Origin: an uncultured Clostridia bacterium
Lineage (GTDB): Bacteria; Bacillota; Clostridia; Christensenellales; UBA1242
Direction: 5' to 3'
Assembly: GCA_905235475.1 (NCBI GenBank)
Contig: CAJOLU010000003.1
Location: forward strand, 1-64,000
Length of the DNA: 64,000 nt
Part shown: positions 28,346-36,316 of the stretch, piece by piece
Numbering within the stretch: the first letter of the stretch is position 1
How the letters are laid out: each line of letters begins with the position of its first letter
The notes under the pieces: model-generated
Databases searched by the model: none
What the model saw: only the letters and a program-made list of their open reading frames with translations
What the model was told of the DNA's origin: nothing
Program-made: the position numbers and the translations under genes

Positions 28346-29053
28346 ATGGAAACTAATGTTTTTAAAGATGTTTTAAATAAAGATGAGAAAATTTTGCAAA
28401 TCATCAAACCAGACAAAAAGGTTTATTATTATATTAACATTCTTATTCCACTTCTTTGTTTGGCAATTATTATGCTTATTGTTGCAATTCCTTTAATACT
28501 AGTGGGACAGGCAATATACTCACTGATTCCAATTGGATTATTTATTATTATTGCTTTACTTATTGGAATATGTTGTCCTTGTATATATAATAATCTTTAT
28601 TATGCAATCACAACCCAAAGACTTATTATTCGAAGTGGAATTATTGGCATAGATTTTAAGTCAATGGACCTTGCAGAAATCAATGCTGTTGAAGTTTTTG
28701 TTGGTGTTATGGACAAAATGTTGAAAAAAGGAACTGGGAGTTTGAACTTTGGAAGCCCAACTAGACCTATTGTTAAACTACAAAATTCAGACGTATCGAA
28801 AACTTTTTCATTTGAAAGAATTGCTGCTCCTTATGATGTAAGCAAAGAAATCAAAGAACTAATAGATAAAGCAAAAGAATCTAAATCAAGCACTAAAGAA
28901 CGAGTAACAGAGAACAAGAAAGTAGCAGAAGAAAATAGAGCAAATGGTGTTCTTGAACAAATGGAACAAGTCCAAAAACTCAATGAACTTAAAGAAAGTG
29001 GGGCAATCACTCAAAAAGAATTTGAAGATTTAAAGAAAAAAATCTTGGAATGA
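28346..29053 (+). CDS. Membrane protein with bacterial PH and SHOCT domains
   Basis: A 235-residue protein. Two hydrophobic segments (about residues 30-55 and 60-82) are followed by a bacterial PH-like domain (YAITTQRLIIRSGIIGIDFKSMDLAEI, GTGSLNFG). A charged linker leads to a C-terminal SHOCT motif (LNELKESGAITQKEFEDLKKKIL). Such proteins are anchored in the membrane with the PH domain in the cytoplasm; partners are unknown. GGGG lies upstream of the ATG. It stands alone between its promoter and a terminator. Confidence 0.85.
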   Translation: METNVFKDVLNKDEKILQIIKPDKKVYYYINILIPLLCLAIIMLIVAIPLILVGQAIYSLIPIGLFIIIALLIGICCPCIYNNLYYAITTQRLIIRSGIIGIDFKSMDLAEINAVEVFVGVMDKMLKKGTGSLNFGSPTRPIVKLQNSDVSKTFSFERIAAPYDVSKEIKELIDKAKESKSSTKERVTENKKVAEENRANGVLEQMEQVQKLNELKESGAITQKEFEDLKKKILE

Positions 29054-29147
29054 ACGCAAAATTAAATTGTTTTTCTTAACACAAAATAATTTTTGATTTA
29101 AAAAAATTACAAAATGTTAGGGATACCTTTTTAAGTTAGCAAAAAAC

Positions 29148-29182
29148 AAAAGAACCTAAACTTTTAAATTAGGTTCTTTTTT
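29148..29182. terminator. Bidirectional terminator between convergent genes
   Basis: Perfect 12-bp stem AAAAGAACCTAA (29148) with TTAGGTTCTTTT (29169), A-rich on one side and T-rich on the other. It can serve both the PH/SHOCT gene and the opposing GNAT gene. Confidence 0.85.
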
Positions 29183-29220
29183 GTTGGTTTTAATCAGTTT
29201 AAACAAAACATTATTTTTTA

Positions 29221-29700
29221 TTATAAAACTTTTAATTGTGAAGTGTTGTTATTCACAATTTTTTTTATTTCCGCAGTTTTGTTTTGAGATATTGTTGGAA
29301 TTGCTTTATATTTGTTTTGGATATCTTTAATTGTATTATCTTTTTCTATTGTTTTTTCAAGTCTTAAATAATATTCTTTTTGAACAATATCATAGCCATT
29401 TTTTGCATAAAACTCTTCAACATGTTCACTGCTTGGCGAAAATTTTCCAGCAATATGGTTGCAATTTAAAACAGCGGACCAATATGAAACCATATCCAAA
29501 AGGACGGAGCCAATCCCATTATTTCTGTAATTCTCATATGTGGCAACTTGATAAAGCCAAACCTCATCTTCTTTTAACTTATGAAAACTTGCATATCCAA
29601 GTGTTTCTCCTTCAAGACTATATGCTGATGTTTTGTAATGGTCTTTTTCAAAAGTTGTTTCCACGTTGATATAGATATTTTTATCTGTTTTTACAATCAT
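29221..29700 (-). CDS. GNAT-family N-acetyltransferase
   Basis: A 159-residue GNAT protein. The acetyl-CoA motif is seen in VATYENYRNNGIGSVLLDMVSYWS (residues about 52-75, R/Q-x-x-G-x-G/A type). YAKNGYDIVQKEYYLRLEK gives motif B. About 40 residues at the C-terminus are outside the fold. Substrate unknown. A promoter lies at 29724-29752 and GGAGAGG about 9 bases before the ATG. Confidence 0.82.
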   Translation of the reverse strand: MIVKTDKNIYINVETTFEKDHYKTSAYSLEGETLGYASFHKLKEDEVWLYQVATYENYRNNGIGSVLLDMVSYWSAVLNCNHIAGKFSPSSEHVEEFYAKNGYDIVQKEYYLRLEKTIEKDNTIKDIQNKYKAIPTISQNKTAEIKKIVNNNTSQLKVL

Positions 29701-29723
29701 TTTTTCTAATTTCCTCTCCTGTG

Positions 29724-29752
29724 ATTATATCACTAAATCACATTGTTGTAAA
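29724..29752 (-). promoter_or_regulatory. Promoter of the GNAT gene
   Basis: On the minus strand TTTACA (29752-29747), 17 bases, TATAAT (29729-29724). Confidence 0.75.
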
Positions 29753-29786
29753 TACCACTTTTGGAAATAAATGAGTTATTTTTATG

Positions 29787-30340
29787 TAAAAAATGTTTGT
29801 TATTCACGCACATTTTTTTTAACGCCCGTTCGAGCCCGTGGGCAAATAACTAAAATAAAAAAATAAGTTAAAACTGGCTCTAACTTTAATGGTACCTCCA
29901 AGGGGGCTCGCTCCGCCACAGCCAAAGTTGATGTGCAAGGTTTGAGGAACAAGATAGCAAAAAGGTTGCACGAAGAAACAGGTTGGCTATCACGCCGGGG
30001 CTAAAAAATGCTTGTTATTCACGCACATTTTTTTTAACGCCCGTTCGAGCCCGTGAGCGAATAACTAAAATAAAAAAAATAAGTTAAAACTGGTTCTAAC
30101 TTTAATGGTACCCCCAAGGGGGCTCGCTCCGCCACAGCCAAAGTCGATGTGCAAGATTTGAGGAACAAGATAGCAAAAAGTTTGCACAAAGAAACAGGTT
30201 GGCTATCACGCCGGGGCTAAAAAATGTTTGTTATTCACGCACATTTTTTTAACGCCCGTTCGAGCTTGTGGGCAAATAACTAAAATAAAAAAATAAGTTA
30301 AAACTGGCTCTAACTTTAATGGTACCCCCAAGGGGGCTCG
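29787..30340 (-). repeat. Tandem array of about 215-bp units carrying tRNA-Glu 3' ends
   Basis: The homology starts at 29787. The tRNA-derived part of successive units ends at 29910, 30126 and 30340 (spacing 216 and 214), the last being inside the intact tRNA-Glu. Read on the minus strand, each unit has the last about 20 tRNA bases (from CGAGC in the T-loop through the encoded CCA), the tRNA's own downstream flank with its T tract, then about 90 bases not from the tRNA. Those 90 bases contain nested inverted repeats AGCCAA/TTGGCT and GTGCAA/TTGCAC. The outermost copy ends after the T tract. The copies differ by scattered substitutions. No gene lies here. Confidence 0.9.
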
Positions 30341-30394
30341 AACCCCTATGTCCAACGTGAGAGGCTGGTGTACTAACCATTATACTATGAGGGC
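30320..30394 (-). tRNA. tRNA-Glu (CTC)
   Basis: On the minus strand GCCCTCA...TGGGGGT forms the acceptor stem (with two G-U pairs), then a GTA/TAC D-stem. The anticodon arm is CCAGC-CTCTCAC-GTTGG with anticodon CTC, and the T-arm AGGGG-TTCGAGC-CCCCT. CCA is encoded (30322-30320). AAGTTA/TAACTT with a T tract downstream acts as terminator. The 3' part is repeated twice more downstream. Confidence 0.93.
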
Positions 30395-30419
30395 ATAACC
30401 AATTTTAACTTATATAACA

Positions 30420-30448
30420 ATTATAGCATAAACATAAAAACTATTCAA
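30420..30448 (-). promoter_or_regulatory. Promoter of tRNA-Glu
   Basis: Minus strand TTGAAT (30448-30443), 17 bases, TATAAT (30425-30420), with TGC before the -10 box. The tRNA starts 26 bases downstream. Confidence 0.85.
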
Positions 30449-30536
30449 GTATTTTTTAAAATATCAAAAAAGTTTTTAAAACTATCTATACATAATGGCT
30501 TTTTTATATTATAATTGCAATAAAGGAGAAAAGAAC

Positions 30537-32138
30537 TTGTTTTCGCATTTTAGACCAATTTTTGTTTGTTTTTTGAGTTTGATGCTTGGCATTTGGCTCG
30601 CTGAAATGTTTAGAGAAGGCAAAACAGCATATTTTATTGTTTTGCTGGCGTTTTCTGTTCTGTTGCTGGTTGTTACAATTTTTCTTTGCATCAAGAAAAC
30701 AAATCTCAAAGAAATGTTTTTGGGTTATTGCAAGTTCTTTTCAGTTTGTATAATTTCTATTTTAGTGGGGTTTGGTTTATTCTTTGGTCAAATTCAAACT
30801 TTCACAAAAGAAAATAATGTGTCTTTTAATGGAACATCAAATTTTGTTGTTTCTGGAAACTTGAAAGATTGTGCTGTTGTGTATGACAAAGAGGCAACCT
30901 TCTTTTTGGAAAATGTTTTTGTTTCTGGAGATGGCAAGGCCTACAAACTTGATAAAGGCATTTATGTTAAAATGGCAAAAGAAATAGATGACAAACTTTC
31001 AGCCATTAATGAAGCACAAATTGGAGATAAGATTTCTTTTGTTGGGACAATGTCAACAGCAGAAGTTTTGAGCAAAAGTGGAGTGTTTATTTTTGCATAC
31101 AAAAATGACATTCGTTACATTGCCACAACAAACTCTGACAAACTTGTGAATGTGACAAGTGAGCAAAAAGAATTAAACTTTTTTGATAAAACAAGAATGC
31201 TTATTAAAGAAACAATATATAACAATATGGACGACCGCAATGCAGGACTCAGTTATGCCATTTTTGTTGGAGACCTTTCTGGTGTGGATTATGATATTGT
31301 TTCCAATTTTAGGGCAACAGGTTTGGCACATTTATTGGCTGTTTCAGGGTTAAACACATCTTTAATGGCACTTGTTTTGATGTGGATTTTGGGCAAAATG
31401 AAAATAAAGCCAAAATATAGCATTATTGTTGTGTTTCTGCTTTTGCTTTTCTATTGCATCATATGTAATTTTTGTGCCTCGTGTTTGCGTGCTAGTTTGA
31501 TGTCTGTGTTCTTGCTTATTGCAAGGGCGTTTGGCAAGCAAAACGATTCACTCAACAGCATATCTCTTTCTGGCATTATTCTTTTGCTGTTTTGCCCACT
31601 GTTCGTGTTTGATATGTCATTTGTTTTGAGTTATGCATGCGTGTTTGGAATGGTTATGCTTGGGCCTGTTTTCTATAAGTTTTTCCTAAAGTGCCACTTG
31701 GGTAAATTCATTAGCATGAACTTGGCACTTAGTCTATCTGCACAAATAACCACTTTGTGTTTATGTGTGAACACTTTTGGCTACATTTCTGTTGTTGCAC
31801 TTTTGATGAACCTATTAATTTGCCCAATTATGGAATATGTTTACATTGCAAGTTTTGTTTCACTTTTGATAACTCTAATTATGCCTTTTATGGGATTTTT
31901 GTTGTGGCTCTGCCAGTGGGGCTTATGGTTGGTGGATGTTGTGACAAGTTTTGTTGCTTCGTTTAGTTTTTCAGTGGCGTATTTAGACAAAATTTCTGGG
32001 TTGTTTTTGCTTTGGACCTTCTTGGCAACATATATTTTTAGTGGTTTTATGATTGAAAAGAACAAAAAGAAGAAAATTGCCATTCATTCCACAACTCTTG
32101 GGGTGGGAGTTGTGTTATTATGTTTTAGCTTTTTGTAG
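30537..32138 (+). CDS. comEC: ComEC-type DNA uptake channel lacking the nuclease domain
   Basis: Integral membrane protein of 533 aa related to ComEC, which carries single-stranded DNA across the membrane during transformation. DUF4131-like N-terminal membrane helices and OB-like part are followed by the Competence domain, with signature HLLAVSGLNTSLMAL and CLRASLMSVFLL. It ends after the last helices. The C-terminal metallo-beta-lactamase domain of the usual 700-780 residue proteins is missing. Start: TTG 30537 after AAAGGAG. TATAAT at 30510-30515 lies downstream of the longer frame's ATG (30495), ruling that out. Confidence 0.85.
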   Translation: MFSHFRPIFVCFLSLMLGIWLAEMFREGKTAYFIVLLAFSVLLLVVTIFLCIKKTNLKEMFLGYCKFFSVCIISILVGFGLFFGQIQTFTKENNVSFNGTSNFVVSGNLKDCAVVYDKEATFFLENVFVSGDGKAYKLDKGIYVKMAKEIDDKLSAINEAQIGDKISFVGTMSTAEVLSKSGVFIFAYKNDIRYIATTNSDKLVNVTSEQKELNFFDKTRMLIKETIYNNMDDRNAGLSYAIFVGDLSGVDYDIVSNFRATGLAHLLAVSGLNTSLMALVLMWILGKMKIKPKYSIIVVFLLLLFYCIICNFCASCLRASLMSVFLLIARAFGKQNDSLNSISLSGIILLLFCPLFVFDMSFVLSYACVFGMVMLGPVFYKFFLKCHLGKFISMNLALSLSAQITTLCLCVNTFGYISVVALLMNLLICPIMEYVYIASFVSLLITLIMPFMGFLLWLCQWGLWLVDVVTSFVASFSFSVAYLDKISGLFLLWTFLATYIFSGFMIEKNKKKKIAIHSTTLGVGVVLLCFSFL

Positions 32139-32167
32139 TTTACAAGAATTCAAATTTGTGTTACAAT
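32139..32167 (+). promoter_or_regulatory. Promoter of holA
   Basis: TTTACA (32139-32144), 17 bases, TACAAT (32162-32167), directly after the comEC stop. Confidence 0.65.
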
Positions 32168-32184
32168 ATTTTTAGGAGATTAAA

Positions 32185-33150
32185 ATGAGATTTGACGAAT
32201 TAAAGAATGCTTTAAAAACTCAAATAGACTTTGCTTATTTTATTGTGGGCAAAGACTTTTTCTTGCGTTCTTCTGCTGAAAAGATGATAACAAAAAGATG
32301 CGTGGACTCATTTTTGGAACTTAATATATCAAAATTTAATGTTGAAAACTATTCAATAGAAAGCTTTTTAGATGCTTTGCAACTTGCCCCTTTTGGTGCT
32401 GAAAAAAGAGTTGTTGTTTTGAGCGAAGTGAATTTAAGTGCTCAAGACCAAAAGAAGATTTTAAAGGCATTAGAGCAAAAAAGTGATATGGTGTGCGTGA
32501 TATTTAAGTATGGCGAAGTCACATCACAACTTGCGAAAATTAAAGATGAATGCACGGTTGTTGATTGTTCACCACTAGATGATGAAATGTTGAGGTCAAT
32601 TATTGTTAGTAAATTTTCAAAAAATGGAATAAAAATAGAACCAAATGCTGTTCAAACACTCATTGATTTCACCAATGGCGATATGACTTTTATAGACCAA
32701 GAAATGAAAAAACTTATTGCTTTTGCAAAAGATAGTAAATATATTAGTGAAAAAGATGTTATTGAACTTGTTCATAAAAATGTTGAATATTCCATTTTTG
32801 AATTATCAAATGCCGTTGCAGACAAAAATAGGGAAAAGGCAATAGAACTTTTGGATCTTATGCTTGCCAACAAAGAAAGTCCACAAAATCTACTTGGAAT
32901 GCTTTTGGCAAATTTTAGACGAATTTTTTATGTTAGTGTTTCCAAAGAGAGCACAAGTGTTTTGGCAAGTTGTTTGGGTGTTAAGGAATATTCCATTAAA
33001 ATAGCAAAAAGAATGGCTTTAAAGTTTACACCTAAAAAATTAAAGCAAATTTTGGATATTGGCGGACAGATTGACTTTGATATTAAAAACAGCAAAATGG
33101 ACGACACAGATGCAATATATTATTTTGTTTCAAACATTATTAACTTATAA
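32185..33150 (+). CDS. holA: DNA polymerase III delta subunit
   Basis: Clamp-loader delta subunit (321 aa). It matches the HolA family along its length: YFIVGKDFFLRSSAEKMI near the start, ALQLAPFGAEKRVVVLSEV, the DFTNGDMTFIDQEMKKLIAFA helix region and the C-terminal KESPQNLLGMLLANFRRIFYV collar domain. comEC then holA is the conserved order of Bacillota; the rpsT and gpr that usually follow lie at 59.4-60.6 kb here. Confidence 0.92.
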   Translation: MRFDELKNALKTQIDFAYFIVGKDFFLRSSAEKMITKRCVDSFLELNISKFNVENYSIESFLDALQLAPFGAEKRVVVLSEVNLSAQDQKKILKALEQKSDMVCVIFKYGEVTSQLAKIKDECTVVDCSPLDDEMLRSIIVSKFSKNGIKIEPNAVQTLIDFTNGDMTFIDQEMKKLIAFAKDSKYISEKDVIELVHKNVEYSIFELSNAVADKNREKAIELLDLMLANKESPQNLLGMLLANFRRIFYVSVSKESTSVLASCLGVKEYSIKIAKRMALKFTPKKLKQILDIGGQIDFDIKNSKMDDTDAIYYFVSNIINL

Positions 33151-33182
33151 AAAACAAGCCCACAAATGGGCTTGCTTTTTTA
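33149..33182 (+). terminator. Terminator of holA
   Basis: Stem CAAGCCC (33155-33161) with GGGCTTG (33168-33174), A-tract before and T-tract after. Between here and alr (to 33317) I see no gene. A hairpin GTGAGA/TCTCAC near 33258-33276 is present without a T tract. Confidence 0.85.
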
Positions 33183-33317
33183 TATGAGAGAGAAAAACTA
33201 ATATTATTAAAAGAATTTGTCTTTTGTGAAAAAGAATTTCTCGTTATGGGGATTTAGTGTGAGAAGTCATCTCACATAGCCATTGTATGCAACAAAAGTT
33301 TTGAATGTGCAAAAGTT

Positions 33318-34337
33318 TTATTTAAAATTTGTTAAAATTTCATAACTTATTGTGCCACAACTGTTTGCAATGATATCTGCGTTTAATTCCTCATTAAGAA
33401 TGGTGGCATAATCGCCAACTTTGGTGTTTATTTTTGTGATATCCACAATGGTCATATTCATACAAATGTTCCCACATATTTTTGCTTTTTTGCCATCAAT
33501 TAACACATATCCATTTTTGGCATAACATCTTGGCAAGCCATCATAATAACCAATTCCTAAAACAGCATATGTTATATCTTTATTTATTTTAAAATTTGTG
33601 CCATAGCCAATATAATCACCTTTGAGGGCTTTTCCAATAAAAATTATTTTTGCTTTTATGGTTAGAATTGGTTTAACATTTTTGTCGCCATAGCCATATA
33701 TCAAAAGTCCAGTTCTTAACATTTCGTTTTCACTTAACTTTTTGTTTTTAATATATGATGAACTTTTGCTGTGGTTTGTGATGGAAGAGGGGAATTGTGA
33801 TATAATATTTTCAAATTTTTGTGCTTGACTCGAAACTCTTTCATTATTTCCGCCACCAAAATGAGTGCAAATGCCACATAGTTTAACACGATTTTCACTT
33901 TTTAATAGAGTTTTTAGTTCATTAATATCATTTTGAGTGGGGCAAAAGCCGAGTCTATTCATTCCAGTGTTAAATTTTACGTGAATATTAATTGTTTTTT
34001 TATGCTTTCTTGCATATTTTTGTAAGGTTAATAACTGATTTTTGCAAAACACAACAAACTCAATATTGTTGTTTATTGCATATGTTATGTCTTTTTGCTC
34101 AAATCCACACAAAACTAATATGGGCTTTTTGGAAAATTTTCTCACACATTTTGCTTCCTCCATGGAGTTAACTGCAAAATAGCTTACAAAATCATTTATG
34201 TGTGGCACAATGTTTTTTATTCCGTGCCCATAGGCATTGGCTTTCACAACAGCACAAACATTTTCATTTTGCGATTTTATGTGTTTTATATTGTGTTCTA
34301 AATTGTTTAAATTAATGGTTTTTATTATGTTTGCCAT
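33318..34337 (-). CDS. alr: Alanine racemase
   Basis: PLP enzyme making D-Ala for peptidoglycan (339 aa). The cofactor lysine is in VVKANAYGHG (residues about 30-39). Further motifs are HVKFNTGMNRLGF, THFGGG, GYGTNF and the second-base region GYYDGLPR, then CMNMTIVD. Residues between about 185 and 205 are atypical. No ribosome site precedes the ATG. TATAAT at 34348-34343 lies only 5 bases upstream, so the mRNA is probably leaderless. Confidence 0.93.
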   Translation of the reverse strand: MANIIKTINLNNLEHNIKHIKSQNENVCAVVKANAYGHGIKNIVPHINDFVSYFAVNSMEEAKCVRKFSKKPILVLCGFEQKDITYAINNNIEFVVFCKNQLLTLQKYARKHKKTINIHVKFNTGMNRLGFCPTQNDINELKTLLKSENRVKLCGICTHFGGGNNERVSSQAQKFENIISQFPSSITNHSKSSSYIKNKKLSENEMLRTGLLIYGYGDKNVKPILTIKAKIIFIGKALKGDYIGYGTNFKINKDITYAVLGIGYYDGLPRCYAKNGYVLIDGKKAKICGNICMNMTIVDITKINTKVGDYATILNEELNADIIANSCGTISYEILTNFK

Positions 34338-34342
34338 ATAAA

Positions 34343-34348
34343 ATTATA
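34343..34348 (-). promoter_or_regulatory. -10 box of alr, almost touching the start codon
   Basis: TATAAT on the minus strand ends 5 bases before the ATG of alr. No good -35 box is found at 17-18 bases. Transcription would begin at or next to the initiation codon. Confidence 0.5.
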
Positions 34349-34378
34349 ATATTGTAAAAAAAAATTATTTGTTACCCC

Positions 34379-34407
34379 TTGAAAAATTTTTTATTGTGTG
34401 TTAAAAT
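34379..34407 (+). promoter_or_regulatory. Promoter of pgi
   Basis: TTGAAA (34379-34384), 17 bases, TAAAAT (34402-34407). Confidence 0.75.
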
Positions 34408-34443
34408 AGGGGCACAACAACTAAAAGAGAAAGGTGTGTTATT

Positions 34444-36219
34444 ATGGAAGTTAACAAAGAAGAACAAACAACAAATGATATCAAATTTTATTTTGATAAT
34501 ATGAGAGCAGAAAATTTCTCAGATGGCAGATATGGGATCAGTTATAAAGACATTATGAAGAATAGCCAAAAAATCGACCTAGCTTATTATAAAGTTATGG
34601 ACAACGAAAGTTTGGAAACTGAAAGTTATTTTAATTTGGTTAGAAACCCACAAGGCATTCAAGAAATGCAAGAATATGCAGATTATGTTGCTGAAAATTT
34701 TGATAATTTTGTCGTTTTGGGTATTGGTGGTTCAGCGCTTGGAACTAGAACACTATTCTCAGCTTTAACAACAATGGATTATAAGAAAAATGATAAAAGA
34801 AGAAACAAAAGACCAAAATGGTTCGTTAGAGATAGCATAAATCCAGAAAAGTTTGCGTGTCTTTTAAGTTCAATTGATGTTTCAAAAACAATGTTTTGTG
34901 TTATCACAAAAAGTGGTGGAACACTTGAAACACTTGTTCAACTAACAATTGTTATTGAAAAACTTAAAGAAACAGTTGGTGATGACTATGCAAAGAACAT
35001 TTGTGCAATCACATCAAATCGTGAAGGAAAACTAAACAAATGGGCAATGGAAAATAATGTTAGAACTTTCTACTTTGACGAGAATGTTAGCGGAAGATTT
35101 TCAGTTTTCTCACCAGTTGGACTTTTGCCAGCAGCAGTTGTTGGGGCAGATATACAAAAAATTGTGGATGGAGCAAATAGAATGCTCGAAAGATGCCATA
35201 GCCTAAAGTTCTTTGAAAACCCAGCACTATATAGTGCAGCACTTCAAAAAATTGCCCTAGACAAGGGACACAATGTTTCTTATTTGATGCCTTATTCCGA
35301 CAATCTTAAAATTGTTGCGGAATGGTATTGCCAACTTTGTGCTGAAAGTTTGGGAAAGAGTGTAAACACAAAGGGTAGAGCAAAAAATGTTGGTCAAACA
35401 CCAGTTAAGGCTTTGGGAACAGTTGATCAACACAGCCAAATGCAACTTTGTTTGGAAGGTCCATATGACAAAATAGTGACATTTATTAGAGTTAACAATC
35501 ATAAATATGACATAACAATTCCAGAACAACATAATGGTCTTTTAGATGATTATATTTATGGAAGCACACTTGCAAAAGTTTTGAACACATCACAAAGAGC
35601 AACCGAACAAGCTCTTTTGGAGTGCAACAGAATGAATTGCACAATTGAAATTGAAGAACTTAATGAAGACACAATTGGTCAACTTTTGATGTTCTTTATG
35701 ATTGAAATTTCATTTATGGGAGCACTTTTGGAGGTTAACACCTATAATCAACCAAGTGTTGAACTCATAAAAGTTAATATTAAAAACATCTTAAGCATCG
35801 AAGAAAAAGCGGAAAAAACACAAACACAAGAACAACAAGCAACACAAGAACAACAAACAACACAAGAGGAACAACCAGCAGAAGAAGTTAAACAAGAAGT
35901 TAAGCAAGAAGTTCAAGAAGATGCTGTTTTGAGTGAAGAAACAGAAGTTGTAACAGAACTTGTTGTTGAGCCAACAGAGAGCACTTTTGTTGCTGATGAA
36001 GAGGCTGAAGAGAGTGCCAAGGAATTTTTGGAATCAGAGATTCAAGAAGACAAACAAATCATAATGCCAGAAGTTGAGAAAATTGAAAAAGTGGAAGAGC
36101 CAGTTTTTGAAGAAGAAATTGATGTTCAAGAAGAAAACAACTTTGGATTTTTGCAAGAAGAAATGGAAATAGAAGAACCTAAAGAAGAAAATTTACAAGA
36201 ACCTACAGAAGAAAAATAA
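34444..36219 (+). CDS. pgi: Glucose-6-phosphate isomerase with acidic C-terminal tail
   Basis: Cytosolic isomerase of glycolysis (591 aa). The catalytic domain covers residues 1 to about 445: VLGIGGSALGTRTL, ITKSGGTLETL, SGRFSVFSPVGLLPAAVVG, GTVDQHSQMQLCLEGP and YNQPSVELIK. Residues about 450-591 are a Glu/Gln/Val-rich, repetitive tail (EEQ, QEVKQEV, EEPVFEEE) not found in the normal 450-residue firmicute enzyme. It is likely disordered. Whether it docks other enzymes or is neutral is unknown. AAAGGTG precedes the ATG; own promoter and terminator. Confidence 0.93.
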   Translation: MEVNKEEQTTNDIKFYFDNMRAENFSDGRYGISYKDIMKNSQKIDLAYYKVMDNESLETESYFNLVRNPQGIQEMQEYADYVAENFDNFVVLGIGGSALGTRTLFSALTTMDYKKNDKRRNKRPKWFVRDSINPEKFACLLSSIDVSKTMFCVITKSGGTLETLVQLTIVIEKLKETVGDDYAKNICAITSNREGKLNKWAMENNVRTFYFDENVSGRFSVFSPVGLLPAAVVGADIQKIVDGANRMLERCHSLKFFENPALYSAALQKIALDKGHNVSYLMPYSDNLKIVAEWYCQLCAESLGKSVNTKGRAKNVGQTPVKALGTVDQHSQMQLCLEGPYDKIVTFIRVNNHKYDITIPEQHNGLLDDYIYGSTLAKVLNTSQRATEQALLECNRMNCTIEIEELNEDTIGQLLMFFMIEISFMGALLEVNTYNQPSVELIKVNIKNILSIEEKAEKTQTQEQQATQEQQTTQEEQPAEEVKQEVKQEVQEDAVLSEETEVVTELVVEPTESTFVADEEAEESAKEFLESEIQEDKQIIMPEVEKIEKVEEPVFEEEIDVQEENNFGFLQEEMEIEEPKEENLQEPTEEK

Positions 36220-36227
36220 TAAACAGT

Positions 36228-36260
36228 AAAAACGCCACTGCAAAAGGCGTTTTTATTTTG
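36228..36260 (+). terminator. Terminator of pgi
   Basis: Stem AAAAACGCC (36228) with GGCGTTTTT (36246), T-rich tail. Confidence 0.85.
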
Positions 36261-36264
36261 ATAA

Positions 36265-36294
36265 TTGACAAAACAAGTCTTTGCGTGGTATAAT
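36265..36294 (+). promoter_or_regulatory. Promoter of the transglutaminase-like gene
   Basis: TTGACA (36265-36270), 18 bases, TATAAT (36289-36294). Confidence 0.8.
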
Positions 36295-36316
36295 TATTAT
36301 AGAAATGGGGGTGTTT

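Noticed and set aside
29820..29850. T-arm-like word cgcccgttcgagcccgtgggc in the tRNA-Glu array, as a plus-strand tRNA
   Set aside because: The flanking sequence forms neither an anticodon arm nor an acceptor stem; it is a short inverted repeat within the array unit.
30001..30240. An integrase or transposase gene inside the tRNA-Glu array
   Set aside because: The non-tRNA core is only about 90 bp and has no open frame of useful length.
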